Assembly (NCBI GenBank): GCA_000803105.1
Contig: JTDA01000008.1
Span: 86,760-150,759, forward strand
DNA: 64,000 nt
DNA from: Coprobacter secundus
Lineage (GTDB): Bacteria > Bacteroidota > Bacteroidia > Bacteroidales > Coprobacteraceae
Reading direction: 5' to 3'
The notes under the pieces are model-generated. The model saw only the letters and a program-made list of their open reading frames with translations. It searched no databases and had not been told where the DNA came from. Below are positions 27,940 to 36,837 of this stretch, piece by piece. The position numbers and the translations under genes were made by a program. How positions within the stretch are numbered: the stretch's first letter is position 1; every line of letters starts with the position of its first letter.

Positions 27940-28051
27940 TGTATGCCCATTTGTGACAGTCGCCTTTATGATGCTCTTCTGCCATTTCCGTCTGATGGGC
28001 TGTTGGTAACCAGATTATTAACGTGCAGTGATGCACATAAATTGAGTAGAA

Positions 28052-28633
28052 ATGAACTATAAATTTGATGGCAGCAAGGTGTTCTTTACATCTGATACCC
28101 ATTTTTATCATGGGAATATCATTCGTTTCTGCAACAGGCCGTTTAAGGATGTGGAAATGATGAATGAAACAATCATATCCAATTGGAATAATACTGTCGG
28201 ACAGTATGATATTGTTTTTCACTTAGGTGATTTCTGTCTTGGCGGTTCGGCTGAGTGGACTAAAATGCTGGATAGATTGAACGGAAAGATATATCTGATT
28301 ATGGGCAATCATGATTTGAAGAATATACGTCAAGGCTACATTGACAGATTTGAACATGTGGCAATGCAGATGCACATAGAGGTCGGTAAACAAAGGATAT
28401 ATTTGAACCATTATCCTTTCCTATGCTTTGATGGCGGTTACAAAGATGTGTGGCAACTGTTCGGACACGTACATACAAGGAAGAACAACACTAGAATTGA
28501 CGCTGCCCGGCTTCAGTATCTCTATCCGACGCAATACGATGTAGGGGTTGATAACAATAACTTTACACCCATATCATTTGAACAGGTAAAAAGGATGATT
28601 GAAAAACAAGTAGAGCAATTTCATAAGAAATAA
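28052..28633 (+). CDS. Metallophosphoesterase (calcineurin-like)
   Basis: The five metal-binding blocks of the calcineurin-like fold are present in 193 aa: SDTHFYH, HLGDFCLGG, MGNHD, NHYP and FGHVHTR. Enzymes of this small type (YfcE/phage-like phosphoesterases) hydrolyse phosphodiesters, but the substrate cannot be read from the sequence. It is the first gene of a three-gene plus-strand cluster at the right end of element 1 that contains a second, unrelated-length metallophosphoesterase. Relatives are common as phage and element cargo. Confidence 0.88.
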   Translation: MNYKFDGSKVFFTSDTHFYHGNIIRFCNRPFKDVEMMNETIISNWNNTVGQYDIVFHLGDFCLGGSAEWTKMLDRLNGKIYLIMGNHDLKNIRQGYIDRFEHVAMQMHIEVGKQRIYLNHYPFLCFDGGYKDVWQLFGHVHTRKNNTRIDAARLQYLYPTQYDVGVDNNNFTPISFEQVKRMIEKQVEQFHKK

Positions 28634-28649
28634 AAAAGGAGGGTTATGT

Positions 28650-29180
28650 ATGAGTGAATATACAACGGTCTATTTAAGACACAAAGACATGCCTTTGTTG
28701 AAAAAGAAAGAGCATCCGTCTCATGAAGAATGCCAAAGTCAATCTAAAGAAGATTTGATGAAAGTCGATGAATATAACAAACAGGTTACAAAGTCTTTGG
28801 GGTGTAAATTGTTTTATCTTACTACTACCCCAAGTCGTGAATTGACTGTGCTTCCATGTAGCCCATCTCCAAGTGTGCTGACAAACGTCCTTCTTGAGGA
28901 GGTTTTATGCTTTTATAAAGAAGAAATCGAAAATTGTAAAAAGGCTATTGCTAAGAATAAAGAAGATATTGCCAAGTTGGAAGTACGAATAGCCAAAACG
29001 ACCGTCGATTTGTACGATAAAATCAACAAGGAGATAGACAACTGCTATGAGAACATAGACTTTGAGGAAGAAGAACTTGAACACTACCAATTCCTGTATA
29101 ATAAATTTTCTTTCTTGGAGGGTATTATTGTCGATGAATCGAATTCAAAGAATTATGAACTGATTTATACAAAATATTAA
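28650..29180 (+). CDS. Hypothetical coiled-coil protein between two phosphoesterases
   Basis: I do not recognise this 176-aa protein. The N-terminal half is charged and contains a short Cys/Pro-rich stretch. Residues about 85-150 form a strongly predicted coiled coil rich in Lys, Glu and Ile (KEEIENCKKAIAKNKEDIAK). It has no membrane segment. It starts 17 bp after the first phosphoesterase and ends 14 bp before the second, so the three genes are probably co-transcribed and may act together. Confidence 0.6.
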   Translation: MSEYTTVYLRHKDMPLLKKKEHPSHEECQSQSKEDLMKVDEYNKQVTKSLGCKLFYLTTTPSRELTVLPCSPSPSVLTNVLLEEVLCFYKEEIENCKKAIAKNKEDIAKLEVRIAKTTVDLYDKINKEIDNCYENIDFEEEELEHYQFLYNKFSFLEGIIVDESNSKNYELIYTKY

Positions 29181-29193
29181 TAAACAAAAGATT

Positions 29194-29961
29194 ATGAAGA
29201 TACAATATATGAGCGACCTGCATTTGGAATTCAGCGATAACAGCAGGTGGATGAAACATAATGAATTACCTGTAACTGGCGATGTTCTGGTTCTTGCCGG
29301 AGATATATTCTATTTGAAAAACAAGGTTGCACCTTTGAGCAATTTTTGGAAATGGGCATCTGCAAATTATCGGCAAGTGCTCATTGTGCCCGGAAACCAT
29401 GAGTATTACAATTATTGTGATGTGATGGGTAAGGGACTGCAATGGAATTGGATGTTCAAGAAGAATGTAGGATATTACCAGAATCAAGTAGTAAAGATTG
29501 ATGATACCGATTTTATCATGAGCACTTTGTGGTCTCAGATTTCTCCTTCTGACGAGTATTTTATATGGAAAGGCATGAACGACTTTCGGCAGATAATGTA
29601 TAATGGTAAATTGCTCCAAACTGAGGAGTTTAATCAGATGCATGAATTCTGCTTGGATTTCATCAAGCATAGTCTAACTGAAAGCACCACAAAGCACATT
29701 GTGGTAGTAACACATCATCTTCCCACATTGGAGGTCGTCGCCCATCACCATAAAGGTTCAGTGCTGAATAGTGCATTTGCAACTGAACTGAGTGGGCTTA
29801 TTGCCGACAGTCGCATTGACGCATGGATTTATGGGCATTCACATACCAACATTAATGCTGAGATAAACGGAACAAATGTCGTTTGCAATCAAATGGGATA
29901 TGTTTTTGAGAACGAACATATCGCCAACGGATTTGATCCGGGCAAGTTCCTTGTCTTGTGA
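29194..29961 (+). CDS. Metallophosphoesterase, second of the cluster
   Basis: This 255-aa calcineurin-like phosphoesterase has the motifs MSDLHLEF, LAGDIFY, PGNHEYYN, VVTHHLPT and YGHSHTN, a full metal-binding set. It is distinct in length and spacing from the one at 28052. Its substrate is unknown. It is the last gene of element 1 before the long terminator and the right attachment core. Confidence 0.9.
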   Translation: MKIQYMSDLHLEFSDNSRWMKHNELPVTGDVLVLAGDIFYLKNKVAPLSNFWKWASANYRQVLIVPGNHEYYNYCDVMGKGLQWNWMFKKNVGYYQNQVVKIDDTDFIMSTLWSQISPSDEYFIWKGMNDFRQIMYNGKLLQTEEFNQMHEFCLDFIKHSLTESTTKHIVVVTHHLPTLEVVAHHHKGSVLNSAFATELSGLIADSRIDAWIYGHSHTNINAEINGTNVVCNQMGYVFENEHIANGFDPGKFLVL

Positions 29962-29991
29962 AAGGCATGAGCTCGTCAGCAATACGTTTTA

Positions 29992-30067
29992 AAGCCTCAA
30001 TATATCATATAGTAACTAAAAACGTTCCTATTTGTATATTATATGATATGTTGGGGCTTAAATTTTT
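29992..30067 (+). terminator. Terminator at the right end of element 1
   Basis: A 20-base arm (29992-30011) pairs with 30040-30059 with two G-U wobbles and is followed by AAATTTTT. The following 400 bp up to the att core hold no convincing gene. Confidence 0.7.
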
Positions 30068-30485
30068 CAGTTCATTCGAAAAATTCCAATAACTGATTTT
30101 TTGCTTGCCAAAAGAAAAAGATATAACTCCACTCTCAACTTGACTTTAATGGCCGTTATTATATACACGGGCAATAAAGTTAAGTCAAACAGAGGGGAAG
30201 AAAAGAAAAAAGGCTTCAACTGAATATTTCTTTTGGTCAGCATGCAATATCCATGAAAATATCTTGCATTTAGTTGACATTATCGGCGAAAACATCCCAG
30301 AATTTTGTACCTTTGTAACTGGATAGGAAACAGGTGAACTTCATTGAGGATGCAATACTTCCTCGCAGTTCTGATTCACTGGAAAAAGAGTGTAATACAG
30401 CCTTCAAAACAAGTCAAGGAGGCTCAAAAACAACTTTTCTACCGATTAAATTGCAACAATCTATCATTCAAGCAGCTATGTATGC
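30068..30485. other. Non-coding right end of element 1
   Basis: The region contains an imperfect dyad around 30136-30185 (TTGACTTTA-type arms) and a TACCTTTG box near 30310. A short frame (30334-30528, GTG start) crosses the attachment core and is probably not a gene. The dyad may be a binding site of the integrase. Confidence 0.4.
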
Positions 30486-30500
30486 TGCATCGGCAAGTAA
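30486..30500 (+). other. Attachment core between element 1 and element 2
   Basis: TGCATCGGCAAGTAA repeats the end of mnmE in the same orientation and also reads Cys-Ile-Gly-Lys-stop. Element 2 begins here with its own terminator, arm-type repeats and four-HTH gene in the same order as element 1. Confidence 0.7.
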
Positions 30501-30544
30501 ATACTTGATTATCAAATGGTTAAATTGATTATAATCGATTAATA

Positions 30545-30571
30545 TGGCGCTCTTTACGGGCGCCTTTTTTG
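30545..30571 (+). terminator. Terminator just inside element 2
   Basis: GGCGC and GCGCC pair across TCTTTACGG and are followed by a run of T. It corresponds in position to the terminator at 5768-5797 in element 1. Confidence 0.75.
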
Positions 30572-30621
30572 TTGCTCAAGTATCGTTGATAATCGTTGCT
30601 AAGCCTTTTTACGCCATTTTT

Positions 30622-30640
30622 TGTACCTCCTGTGTACCTC
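30622..30640 (+). repeat. Candidate integrase arm sites of element 2
   Basis: TGTACCTC occurs at 30622-30629 and 30633-30640 with an 11-bp period. Counted from the att core, the TACC parts lie at 138 bp here and 140 bp in element 1, although the flanking sequences differ. Confidence 0.5.
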
Positions 30641-30750
30641 ACAAGCCCAAAGTCGGGTTTACTGTCTGCCAGATAGTGGACAACCTGGAACGCCTTGGAA
30701 CGCTGTGGTACGCAATGAAACAGATTTGGCGAACTAAAAAGATAATTAAA

Positions 30751-31647
30751 ATGGCTAGTAACATTGAAATTCAAAAGAAATGCGAGTGGTGTGGCACTAT
30801 TTTTACCGCCCACAAGATCACTACCGCATACTGTTCACACAGGTGCGCAAACCTCGCATACAAAGATCGAGTTAGAAAAAAACGAATTCAAGAATTCCAC
30901 TTGAAACATGATGTAGAATTAAAACCCAATTCTGAAAAAGAGTTCTTAACCCCTACTGAAGTTGCCGCATTTTTAGGTGTAGGCCGTACCTCAATTTATC
31001 GGTATATCAAAAACGCGAAAATCAAAGCGGTCAGATTTGATGGGAAAACTCTTGTACGGCGTTCGGATATTGATAAGATGTTCGACTACATTATTGCTTC
31101 CAATAATGAGAATAAGCCCAAAGAGAAAACTCCAATATCAGATTTCTACACCACAGCTGAAGTCAAAGAAAAGTATGGCATAAAGGATTCCTGGATATTT
31201 CACATCGCTAAGGAACATAATATTCCACGAACCTTTCACCGTGGGAAAACCTATTGGAGCAAAAAACATATTGATGATTACTTTGCAAAAAAAGCTCCCG
31301 ATCCTGAGATCAAGGAATGGTACAGCACGCAAGACATGCAGGAGAAGTTCGGCATGACACTAACGGCCATCTATTCTTTCGTATCAAAGAATGCCATTCC
31401 CAAAAAGAAAGTCGGTATTATGGTGTACTACTCCAAAAAGCATGTGGACATTGCCAAAGGTCTCATAGCTCCCGAAGAGCCCAAATACTACACCATTGCC
31501 GAAGCAATGGAACGATTCAATCTGACACGAGACCAACTCTACCATTATGTGAAATACCATAATATTCCCCGTATCAAAGTCGGTAAATATACCAAGATCC
31601 TGCGGGCTGAGCTGGATAAGTTCTTTGAACCTCCAAAGATAGAATGA
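30751..31647 (+). CDS. Zinc-ribbon protein with four tandem HTH modules, element 2
   Basis: This 298-aa homologue of the product of 6000-6878 has the same plan: Cys4 ribbon (CEWCGTIF ... YCSHRC), then four HTH units beginning FLTPTEVAAFLGVG, FYTTAEVKEKYGIK, WYSTQDMQEKFGMT and YYTIAEAMERFNLT. Sequence identity between the two is partial, highest in the ribbon and the last unit. The ATG at 30751 matches the start of the homologue; the open frame upstream from 30544 crosses the terminator and repeats. Its place between the arm sites and the integrase suggests it controls recombination or int expression. Confidence 0.72.
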   Translation: MASNIEIQKKCEWCGTIFTAHKITTAYCSHRCANLAYKDRVRKKRIQEFHLKHDVELKPNSEKEFLTPTEVAAFLGVGRTSIYRYIKNAKIKAVRFDGKTLVRRSDIDKMFDYIIASNNENKPKEKTPISDFYTTAEVKEKYGIKDSWIFHIAKEHNIPRTFHRGKTYWSKKHIDDYFAKKAPDPEIKEWYSTQDMQEKFGMTLTAIYSFVSKNAIPKKKVGIMVYYSKKHVDIAKGLIAPEEPKYYTIAEAMERFNLTRDQLYHYVKYHNIPRIKVGKYTKILRAELDKFFEPPKIE

Positions 31648-31654
31648 GCCGAAA

Positions 31655-31707
31655 GTTATTTTCCGGTGATAAATACCACCATCATAACACCTTTTTAATT
31701 TGCAACA
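31655..31707 (+). promoter_or_regulatory. Promoter-operator copy 1 of element 2, before int
   Basis: This sequence recurs at 55255-55307 without gaps, about 40 of 53 positions being equal. Shared blocks are TTCCGGTGAT, CCACCATCA, AACACC and TTTGC. GGTGAT and ATCA-type arms form a dyad. It ends 33 bp before the integrase start. Confidence 0.55.
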
Positions 31708-31739
31708 AAAACAGGTATTAATCAAAAAACAATATAGCT

Positions 31740-32735
31740 ATGACACTTACATGCACCAACGTAACTTTGAGACAAAAGCCATTGCGTAACGACCGCATAT
31801 CTCTTTATCTAGATTATTATCCGGCCATACGCAATCCTTATACGATGAAGATGAGTCGCCGGGAATTCCTCGGCATCTACATCTATGCCAAGCCCAAGAA
31901 CGAGCAGCAAAGAATGTTCAATCAGGACATGTTGAACAAAGCAGAGGCAATTCGCTGTATCCGTGTCCAGTCGCTTATCAATGAAGAATTCGGGTTCCTA
32001 GACAAGAACAAGCAAAAGGTAGATTTCCTTGCCTACTTCCGGACAAAGGCACGGGAAAAGTATGAGAAATGGGATTGTGTTTACAACCACTTCGAGAAAT
32101 TTGTCGGCGGTAAATGTACATTCGGCGATGTTACCGTAGAACTGTGCGAGAAGTTCAGGGATTACCTGCTCAAATGCAAACAGATCAATCATCCCAATGC
32201 TTACATCTCACGTAATTCGGCAGCCGGTTATTATTCGACGTTCCGTGCCTTATTGAAAATAGCCTATAAAGAAAAGATGTTGCGTGAGAACTTGAACGAC
32301 TTTCTGGAAAAGATAGAATGGAAAGAGGTCAAGAAAGAGTATCTGACACTTGATGAAGTCAAGAAACTGGCCGCTACACCCTGCAAAATTACAGTCTTGA
32401 AACAGGCCTCCCTGTTTGCCTGCATGACCGGTCTCCGTATCAGTGATATTCTGAAGCTGGACTGGCGTGATTTTGAGGTCGGCCCGGATCAGGGTTACTA
32501 CATCCGTATCTGCACCGAGAAAACAGAAACCGAGGCCACACTCCCCATCAGTCAGGAAGCACTGGAGTTGTGTGGCGAATGGGGCACCGGAAAAGTCTTC
32601 AAAGGCTTAACCCGCTCCATGACTCATCATCCCTTGAAACAATGGATTGCCGAAGCCGGAATCAGAAAGCACATAACCTTCCATCTTGCTAGGCATAACA
32701 GTTTCTATTTCTCTCTGAAAACAAGCAGTTTATGA
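31740..32735 (+). pseudogene. Element 2 integrase, 5' part, interrupted after His315
   Basis: The first 314-315 residues align along their length with the element 1 integrase, including Arg233 (GLRISDIL) and FHxxRH at 314-319. After that the sequence turns into an unrelated tail (NSFYFSLKTSSL) and the catalytic His and Tyr are missing. The missing end is found at 53507-53674. This enzyme cannot be active while the insertion is present. Joining 32683 to 53512 restores the frame and gives 368 aa. Confidence 0.9.
32679..32695 (+). other. Left junction of the 20.8-kb insertion
   Basis: TTCCA-TCTTGC-TAGGCA. The first block is integrase codons Phe314-His315; the rest belongs to the element end. 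Confidence 0.65.
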
Positions 32736-33001
32736 AATTGAGAATCTTGACAGGTAACGATCTGGAAACGAGCAAAGTTCCCTTATCTGTTTTATTCTGC
32801 ATTATTGAAAAGAACACTTAATTCTGATACAAAGGTAGTGATTTATTCAATAATATAATAACCGGAAAAGGATTTTGATGTGTTTTCTAATATTAAAACC
32901 TTAAATTCATTCTATCAGATAAAAAATCCAATACAATCCATCTGAAATGAGACTTATTCCTTATATTTGTAATAAACTAGGGAATGTAATATCAATTTGA
33001 G
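32736..33001. promoter_or_regulatory. AT-rich left end of the insertion with promoter for the GHKL gene
   Basis: No gene is seen. TATATTTG at 32962-32969 matches the -7 box and lies 32 bp before the start at 33002. No clear -33 box was found. Confidence 0.5.
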
Positions 33002-35020
33002 ATGAGTAAGATTAATATTGATAGAATCATCAAGGATATTAAGTCTAAAACGACAAGTTTAACGCCTGTCATTGAAGCTGTGTGTAATTCTATTGATGCC
33101 ATCGGTACTGAAAGAACCGATGGTGTTATTGATATTATAGTAAAGCGAACTGGTCAGCGGTCTTTAAATTTAGACAATACTAATACTCTGTCTGACATTG
33201 TATCAATAGATATAATAGACAATGGTATCGGTTTTACAGAGGAAAACAAAGACTCTTTTGATACTTATAGAAGTGGCTTTAAGATGTCTAAAGGCGGTAA
33301 AGGGTTTGGTCGGTTTATGTATCTAAAATACTTTAATAATGTTTCTATTGAAAGTGTTTTTTGCGAGGATGGTAAATATAAACAACGAAGTTTTACGTTC
33401 GGGCATGCAGATGAAATAATAGAAAATGAACAAATAGTAGATATTGAATCCACCCCTGACCTGCATACAGGTACAGTTTTGCACCTTTCTTCTATCAAGT
33501 CTTTTGATTTGGACAAAGGACTTGAAGTTATTGCCAGAAAGCTTGTAGAGCGTTTGCTGGTATTCTTTGTTACTGGGGGGAAGTATACTCCCAAAATTAC
33601 AATTAAAGAAGAGGATGAATCTAATTCAATAGTCTTAAACGATTATATTGGAGAAAATTCCGATATTCAACAGATTGGCAAAGAAGAAAAGTTTACGATA
33701 AAAGGTCGTGATAATGAATGGAATTTTGTAGTAAAGATTTATAAAATATACTATTCCGCAATAACAAATAAAATCTGTCTAACAGCAAATTATAGAGAGG
33801 TTACAGAGTCGGCATTGCATAACTATGTACCTGAGTTTAAAGAAACAATGTTCGAGATAACAGAAAAGGGGACTCAGAAGAACTATATGATAAAAGCGTA
33901 TGTTCAAGGTAAATATCTTGATGACAATGTAACAACAGAAAGAGATGGTTTCAACTTCGGTAAAGAAGATGATATATATTCAGATTTATCTGAAAAGCAG
34001 ATAATGAAAGCCACTTCATCTATTATTAAAAATTATTTTTCTGATGATATAGAAAAACGATATAATGATAAGAAGCAAAAAGTCGAACATTATGTATATA
34101 ATACAGCACCTTGGAATAAGACTTTATTAAAGGATGTAGATATGGAATCTATTCCAATAGGAATTTCAGATTTTGATTTGGAAATGCGTTTCCAGAAGAT
34201 AAAGTTTGACAAAGAACAAAATGCAAGGATTGCATTAAAGGAGTTGCAGGACAAATACTCTGATGCTGAAGATGAAAGTGATATATCTTTTGAGGATGAA
34301 GTAAATGATATTTTAAAGAATGTGACAGAAACAGCAAAAAACGATTTAGCTCATTATGTATGTCAGAGACGTAGAATCATTGAATTATTCGATGATTTAC
34401 GTAAAAGGATTGATGGAGGAAAATCTCACAAAGAGAGTGAAATGCATAATTTAATATTTCCTATGATAAAGGATGATAGGGAGATTGAATATGAAGAACA
34501 TAATTTATGGTTACTTGATGAAAGATTTAATTTCACTCAATATATAGCATCAGATAAAGTGATTTCTAGTTCTGACCACAAGGAGCCAGACCTTGCTATA
34601 TTTTATGAAAGTGGTTTGTTTTATCGAAATGGAGATAACACTATCACATCCCCTATCGCTATTGTTGAATTCAAACGTCCTAAACGAACGAATTATTCAG
34701 ATGAGGAAAATCCAATAAATCAGGCATTACGCTATGCAGGTAAAATCCTGGCAGGAAAATATGAGATGCCTGAAGGATTAGAAGAGATTATTGTAGATAA
34801 AAACGTAACTCCTGTTTACATATATATTGTATGTGATATCGTACCTAAGATTGAGGAGTTTGCTGATTTATCAGGACTTTCTATAAGTCCAGATAAACAA
34901 GGGTACTTTGGCTATAATCCTAAGTATAATGCATATATTGAAATTAAAAGCTTTAAAAAAGTAATTGATGATGCAAAAATGCGAAATCAAATATTTTTTA
35001 AGAAATTAGGACTATGTTAA
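33002..35020 (+). CDS. GHKL ATPase fused to a C-terminal PD-(D/E)XK nuclease domain
   Basis: This 672-aa protein has an HSP90/MutL-type ATP site: the N-box in EAVCNSIDA (Glu25, Asn29), DNGIG at 73-77, and the lid GGKGFGRF at 98-105. The C-terminal 150 residues contain EPDLAIFY (Asp530) and IAIVEFKRP (Glu556, Lys558), a plausible PD-(D/E)XK centre. The middle is charged and partly helical. Prokaryotic paraMORC/MutL-like ATPases linked to nucleases are known from restriction-like conflict loci. It is followed after 134 bp by a DUF262-HEPN pair on the same strand. I infer a role in defence against foreign DNA. Confidence 0.72.
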   Translation: MSKINIDRIIKDIKSKTTSLTPVIEAVCNSIDAIGTERTDGVIDIIVKRTGQRSLNLDNTNTLSDIVSIDIIDNGIGFTEENKDSFDTYRSGFKMSKGGKGFGRFMYLKYFNNVSIESVFCEDGKYKQRSFTFGHADEIIENEQIVDIESTPDLHTGTVLHLSSIKSFDLDKGLEVIARKLVERLLVFFVTGGKYTPKITIKEEDESNSIVLNDYIGENSDIQQIGKEEKFTIKGRDNEWNFVVKIYKIYYSAITNKICLTANYREVTESALHNYVPEFKETMFEITEKGTQKNYMIKAYVQGKYLDDNVTTERDGFNFGKEDDIYSDLSEKQIMKATSSIIKNYFSDDIEKRYNDKKQKVEHYVYNTAPWNKTLLKDVDMESIPIGISDFDLEMRFQKIKFDKEQNARIALKELQDKYSDAEDESDISFEDEVNDILKNVTETAKNDLAHYVCQRRRIIELFDDLRKRIDGGKSHKESEMHNLIFPMIKDDREIEYEEHNLWLLDERFNFTQYIASDKVISSSDHKEPDLAIFYESGLFYRNGDNTITSPIAIVEFKRPKRTNYSDEENPINQALRYAGKILAGKYEMPEGLEEIIVDKNVTPVYIYIVCDIVPKIEEFADLSGLSISPDKQGYFGYNPKYNAYIEIKSFKKVIDDAKMRNQIFFKKLGLC

Positions 35021-35154
35021 ATATTGTTGCCTTCCAATATGTGGTGCAGCTTTACCTGTTATGCAATAAAATAAACATTAATTTAACATAAAGCCAATTT
35101 CGTATTAGATTTAGAGCGTACAAATTAAGTATAGAAAATTTAATTATCACAGCT

Positions 35155-36273
35155 ATGAGTGAACATATAGATTTTATTTCAGAAGAGCAAAATGAAGAGT
35201 TCTCTAATGATGACCTGTTTAATATTACCTCATGGGGCGCAGATCCTTCTGTTAGAGAATTAATCCAACAATATAAAGAAGGTGATATTGAAAAACCTGA
35301 GTTGCAGAGAAAATATGTATGGAAGAAAAAAGATGCTAGCCGTTTTATAGAATCGCTACTTCTTGGACTTCCTGTTCCTAGTATATTTTTAGCAAACATT
35401 GAACAATCTGGGAAACGCCTTATTATTGATGGTTATCAACGAATACGTACATTATACGACTATATTGAAGACGGTATATGGCATGGTGACGATTCTGATT
35501 TTAAATTAATTAATTCAGAACTTATAAACGAACGTTGGAGAGGAAAAGCCTTTAAAGAGCTAACTGAAATAGATAAAAGAAGACTGAAAAACTACACTAT
35601 TCATGCAATTGTTTTTGAACAAAAACATCCATCTGATGATTCTGGGCTCTTTCAAGTTTTTGAAAGAATTAATACTAGTGGTACCACATTAAATAATCAA
35701 GAAATTCGTAATTGCGTATATCAAGGTAATATGAATACCCTTTTATTTAAAGTAAATAAGTATCAACAATGGCGCTATTTGTATGGAGAACAAGAAGAAG
35801 ATCCAAGGATGATGGATTTAGAATTAATCCTTAGATATTACGCATTAAATTCTGTAGAAATATATAATTCTGACAAAAAGAAAATAAGTTTAAAGCAGAC
35901 TCTAAATAAATATATGCAATCAAATATTAATGCCTCTACAGATTTTATTGCTGAAAAAGAAAGTGAATTTTATTCTGTTATAGATTTTATCTATACAAAT
36001 ATGGGAGAAGAAGCATTTTTTAATCTACAAAATGATCTCTCTAAAATAAGACGTAGACTATACCCTACAGTTTTTGATTCTATAATGATTGCAACTTCAA
36101 TAGCATTAAAAAAAGGATGCATTGATGTAGTAAAAAATTTACCAGAAAAACGCCTTGCATTATTAAGAGATGCGACATATAGGGAAAGTATATCTCAAGG
36201 TACTATGAAAATAGATAATATCCGAACACGCATCTCTTGCGCACTCCATTTTTTATATGGTATAAAACTATGA
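35155..36273 (+). CDS. DUF262-domain protein (GmrS-like)
   Basis: The DUF262 (GmrSD N-terminal) family has a ParB-like nucleotide-binding fold. The hallmarks here are IEKPELQRKYVWKKKDASRFIESLLLG split around residue 50-70, LIIDGYQRIRTL (the DGQQR motif with Tyr, at 92-96), and FERINTSGTTLNNQEIRNCVY. In GmrSD enzymes this domain supports NTP-dependent cleavage of modified phage DNA, but this 372-aa protein lacks the HNH nuclease (DUF1524) part. It overlaps the next gene by an ATGA, so it is translated together with the HEPN protein. Confidence 0.85.
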   Translation: MSEHIDFISEEQNEEFSNDDLFNITSWGADPSVRELIQQYKEGDIEKPELQRKYVWKKKDASRFIESLLLGLPVPSIFLANIEQSGKRLIIDGYQRIRTLYDYIEDGIWHGDDSDFKLINSELINERWRGKAFKELTEIDKRRLKNYTIHAIVFEQKHPSDDSGLFQVFERINTSGTTLNNQEIRNCVYQGNMNTLLFKVNKYQQWRYLYGEQEEDPRMMDLELILRYYALNSVEIYNSDKKKISLKQTLNKYMQSNINASTDFIAEKESEFYSVIDFIYTNMGEEAFFNLQNDLSKIRRRLYPTVFDSIMIATSIALKKGCIDVVKNLPEKRLALLRDATYRESISQGTMKIDNIRTRISCALHFLYGIKL

Positions 36274-36761
36274 TTAATAATATTAATGCCAAGGCTGCTA
36301 TCGATGACTGTAATGCCGAGCTAGACCGTATTACAGGTATTATAAATGGGGTTGGGAGTACTAGCCCACTCTCTGGATATCTGACCAAATATTCTTTGAT
36401 CCGTATATGTGGAACTCTTGAAGTCTGTTATAAAACAATTATTGCAGATTATTATGAAAATGCGGCACCGCAACTGGGACAATTTATAGGATATCATTTA
36501 AGAGATGCATCAATGAATCCTACTTATGAAAACATATGTCAAGCATTAAAACGTTTTGATGATAACAAAAATCAAAATTTCAAGTCAGCAATAACAACTT
36601 TACCAAACAATGAAAGTTTAAAAGAAGCATTTTCTGTATTAAATAGAGAAAGAAATAATGTTGCTCATGGGACTAATTCCACACTATCATTTAATGATAT
36701 GAAGGATCGTTTTTCTGAGACTATTCAAATCATTGAAATCTTAGATACAATTATGGTGTAA
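36270..36761 (+). CDS. HEPN-domain protein (MAE_28990-like), partner of DUF262
   Basis: This small (163 aa) all-helical protein has the HEPN active-site motif RERNNVAHG (Arg-x4-6-His) near residue 137, expected of RNases of this superfamily. MAE_28990/MAE_18760-type HEPN genes are found next to DUF262 genes in many genomes. The start ATG at 36270 overlaps the upstream TGA, showing coupling. I infer that it is the toxic RNase effector, controlled by the DUF262 partner. The stop codon lies inside a perfect hairpin that ends the transcript. Confidence 0.78.
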   Translation: MINNINAKAAIDDCNAELDRITGIINGVGSTSPLSGYLTKYSLIRICGTLEVCYKTIIADYYENAAPQLGQFIGYHLRDASMNPTYENICQALKRFDDNKNQNFKSAITTLPNNESLKEAFSVLNRERNNVAHGTNSTLSFNDMKDRFSETIQIIEILDTIMV

Positions 36762-36791
36762 ATATAGAACAAAACTCTATATTTACACCAT
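36753..36791. terminator. Bidirectional terminator between HEPN and restriction genes
   Basis: A perfect 15-bp inverted repeat (ATGGTGTAAATATAG and its complement) with a 9-base loop lies between convergent genes and includes the HEPN stop codon. Confidence 0.8.
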
Positions 36792-36837
36792 AACCATATC
36801 ATATGCTTGTTATTTCACTGATATTCGTAAAAGAGTT

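Larger units (their letters stand above)
5712..30500 (+). mobile_element. Integrative element 1 (about 24.8 kb) in the 3' end of mnmE
   Basis: The boundaries are a direct near-repeat: TGCATCGGCAAATGA at 5712-5726 and TGCATCGGCAAGTAA at 30486-30500, both reading Cys-Ile-Gly-Lys-stop. A complete integrase gene lies next to the left end. The same order (four-HTH zinc protein, then integrase) restarts just after the right boundary in element 2. The cargo is mainly defence-like. No relaxase or MobC gene is present, so transfer would need help from another element. The exact crossover bases are inferred. Confidence 0.75.

Noticed and set aside
30334..30528. 64-codon frame with GTG start at the element 1/2 boundary
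   Set aside because: It crosses the attachment core, has no known domain and would exist only in this junction. It may still be expressed from the TACCTTTG box near 30310, but I do not annotate it.
33002..35020. GHKL protein considered as MutL mismatch-repair protein
   Set aside because: It lacks MutL's conserved C-terminal dimerization and QEHAXERI parts and instead ends in a PD-(D/E)XK-like domain; the location is accessory DNA.
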